Of a stretch of DNA of 7,047 nt, positions 6,882-7,047 are shown piece after piece. Each line of letters begins with the position of its first letter. Position 1 is the stretch's first letter. The position numbers and the translations under genes are program-made. This DNA is from an uncultured delta proteobacterium (GTDB lineage Bacteria > Myxococcota_A > Polyangia > Polyangiales > Polyangiaceae), in the NCBI GenBank assembly GCA_903893335.1, contig CAITLX010000129.1:1-7047 (forward strand). Reading direction: 5' to 3'. Below the pieces are notes generated by a model, which was not told the origin of the DNA, made no database searches, and saw only the letters and a program-made list of their open reading frames with translations.

Positions 6882-6920
6882 GCGGCGGTCGCGGGGCAGC
6901 AACGATGAGCGGCGGTCGCG
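6862..6920 (+). repeat. 27-bp imperfect tandem duplication across the aroE/debranching-enzyme junction
   Basis: Copy 1 (6862..6888) and copy 2 (6889..6915) differ at two bases (GG at 6873..6874 versus CA at 6900..6901), and five more bases (6916..6920) continue the period. Each copy holds GGGGCAG, an ATG and the codons for SGG. Because 27 is a multiple of 3, both ATGs (6878 and 6905) are in the same frame. Copy 1 also contains the last codons and TGA stop of aroE. The two differences change AGGGA in front of the first ATG to AGCAA in front of the second. Confidence 0.9.
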
Positions 6921-7047
6921 CGTCGCCCTGGCCGGCGGTCGAGGTCGCGGGCGATCTGACCCGCGCGCGCGTCGAGTGGCTGCACGGCAACGGCGCGGGC
7001 GCGTACGCGAGCTCGACGGTCGCGCAGCTCAACACGCGCCGCTACCA
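6878..7047 (+). CDS. Glycogen debranching enzyme (bacterial amylo-alpha-1,6-glucosidase type), N-terminal part only
   Basis: The frame opening at ATG 6878 runs uninterrupted to the window edge (56 codons plus two bases). It contains VEWLHGNGAGAYASSTVAQL (32-51) followed by NTRRY (52-56), the hallmark of the N-terminal domain of bacterial/archaeal-type glycogen debranching enzymes (family pattern: WL..NG.GGYASST...NTRRYHGLL). The next two bases, CA, fit the expected His. Such enzymes hydrolyse alpha-1,6 branch points of glycogen or related glucans in the cytoplasm; the C-terminal glycoside hydrolase domain lies outside the window. ATG 6878 overlaps the aroE stop as ATGA and has AGGGA close upstream, so I prefer it. 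ATG 6905 is an in-frame alternative nine codons later, created by the 27-bp duplication. Residues 1-18 are low-complexity Gly/Ser/Arg/Ala and lie before the conserved region, so either start gives a complete domain. The family is recognised from a short segment. Confidence 0.85.
   Translation, partial: MSGGRGAATMSGGRASPWPAVEVAGDLTRARVEWLHGNGAGAYASSTVAQLNTRRY

Noticed and set aside
5832..6902. 356-codon antisense frame opposite aroE
   Set aside because: Codon-aligned shadow; AroE catalytic motifs are all on the plus strand.

Overview
The window is a stretch of very GC-rich bacterial chromosome. Third codon positions are almost all G or C, and nifJ contains no TTA, CTA or TCA codon between positions 57 and 3683. 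Together with 4-bp stop/start overlaps and housekeeping genes mixed with a bacterial-type glycogen debranching enzyme, this suggests a high-GC proteobacterium-like organism, most plausibly a myxobacterial (Myxococcota) lineage. That placement is inference; no taxonomic marker is present.

Layout. On the minus strand, 30..3617 is one complete gene for a single-chain pyruvate:ferredoxin (flavodoxin) oxidoreductase, NifJ/YdbK type, with all cluster cysteines and TPP-site residues intact. Positions 1..29 lie downstream of it and hold no recognisable feature. A 125-bp divergent intergenic region (3618..3743) carries the nifJ ribosome binding site, two short stem-loops in its probable leader, and weak promoter-like hexamers for both directions.

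On the plus strand, four genes run in one direction: a divergent uracil phosphoribosyltransferase-family gene (3744..4556), exonuclease VII large subunit xseA (4615..5976), shikimate dehydrogenase aroE (5973..6881), and the first 56 codons of a glycogen debranching enzyme (from 6878, cut by the window edge). The last three are joined by 4-bp overlaps (GTGA and ATGA), so they are very probably co-transcribed and translationally coupled. The phosphoribosyltransferase is separated from xseA by 58 bp and may or may not belong to the same transcript.

How they fit together. The genes do not form one pathway. NifJ links pyruvate and acetyl-CoA to low-potential electron carriers, the phosphoribosyltransferase would salvage a base with PRPP, XseA is the catalytic subunit of a single-strand exonuclease (its small subunit is not here), AroE makes shikimate for aromatic amino acids, and the debranching enzyme acts on glycogen. 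This looks like an ordinary core-metabolism neighbourhood. I see no insertion sequence, CRISPR array, RNA gene, phage or defence system. The most unusual points are the altered and enlarged uracil-site region of the phosphoribosyltransferase, a 27-bp tandem duplication that doubles the start codon of the debranching enzyme, and plus-strand genes whose starts lack a Shine-Dalgarno sequence but sit just behind a -10-like hexamer.
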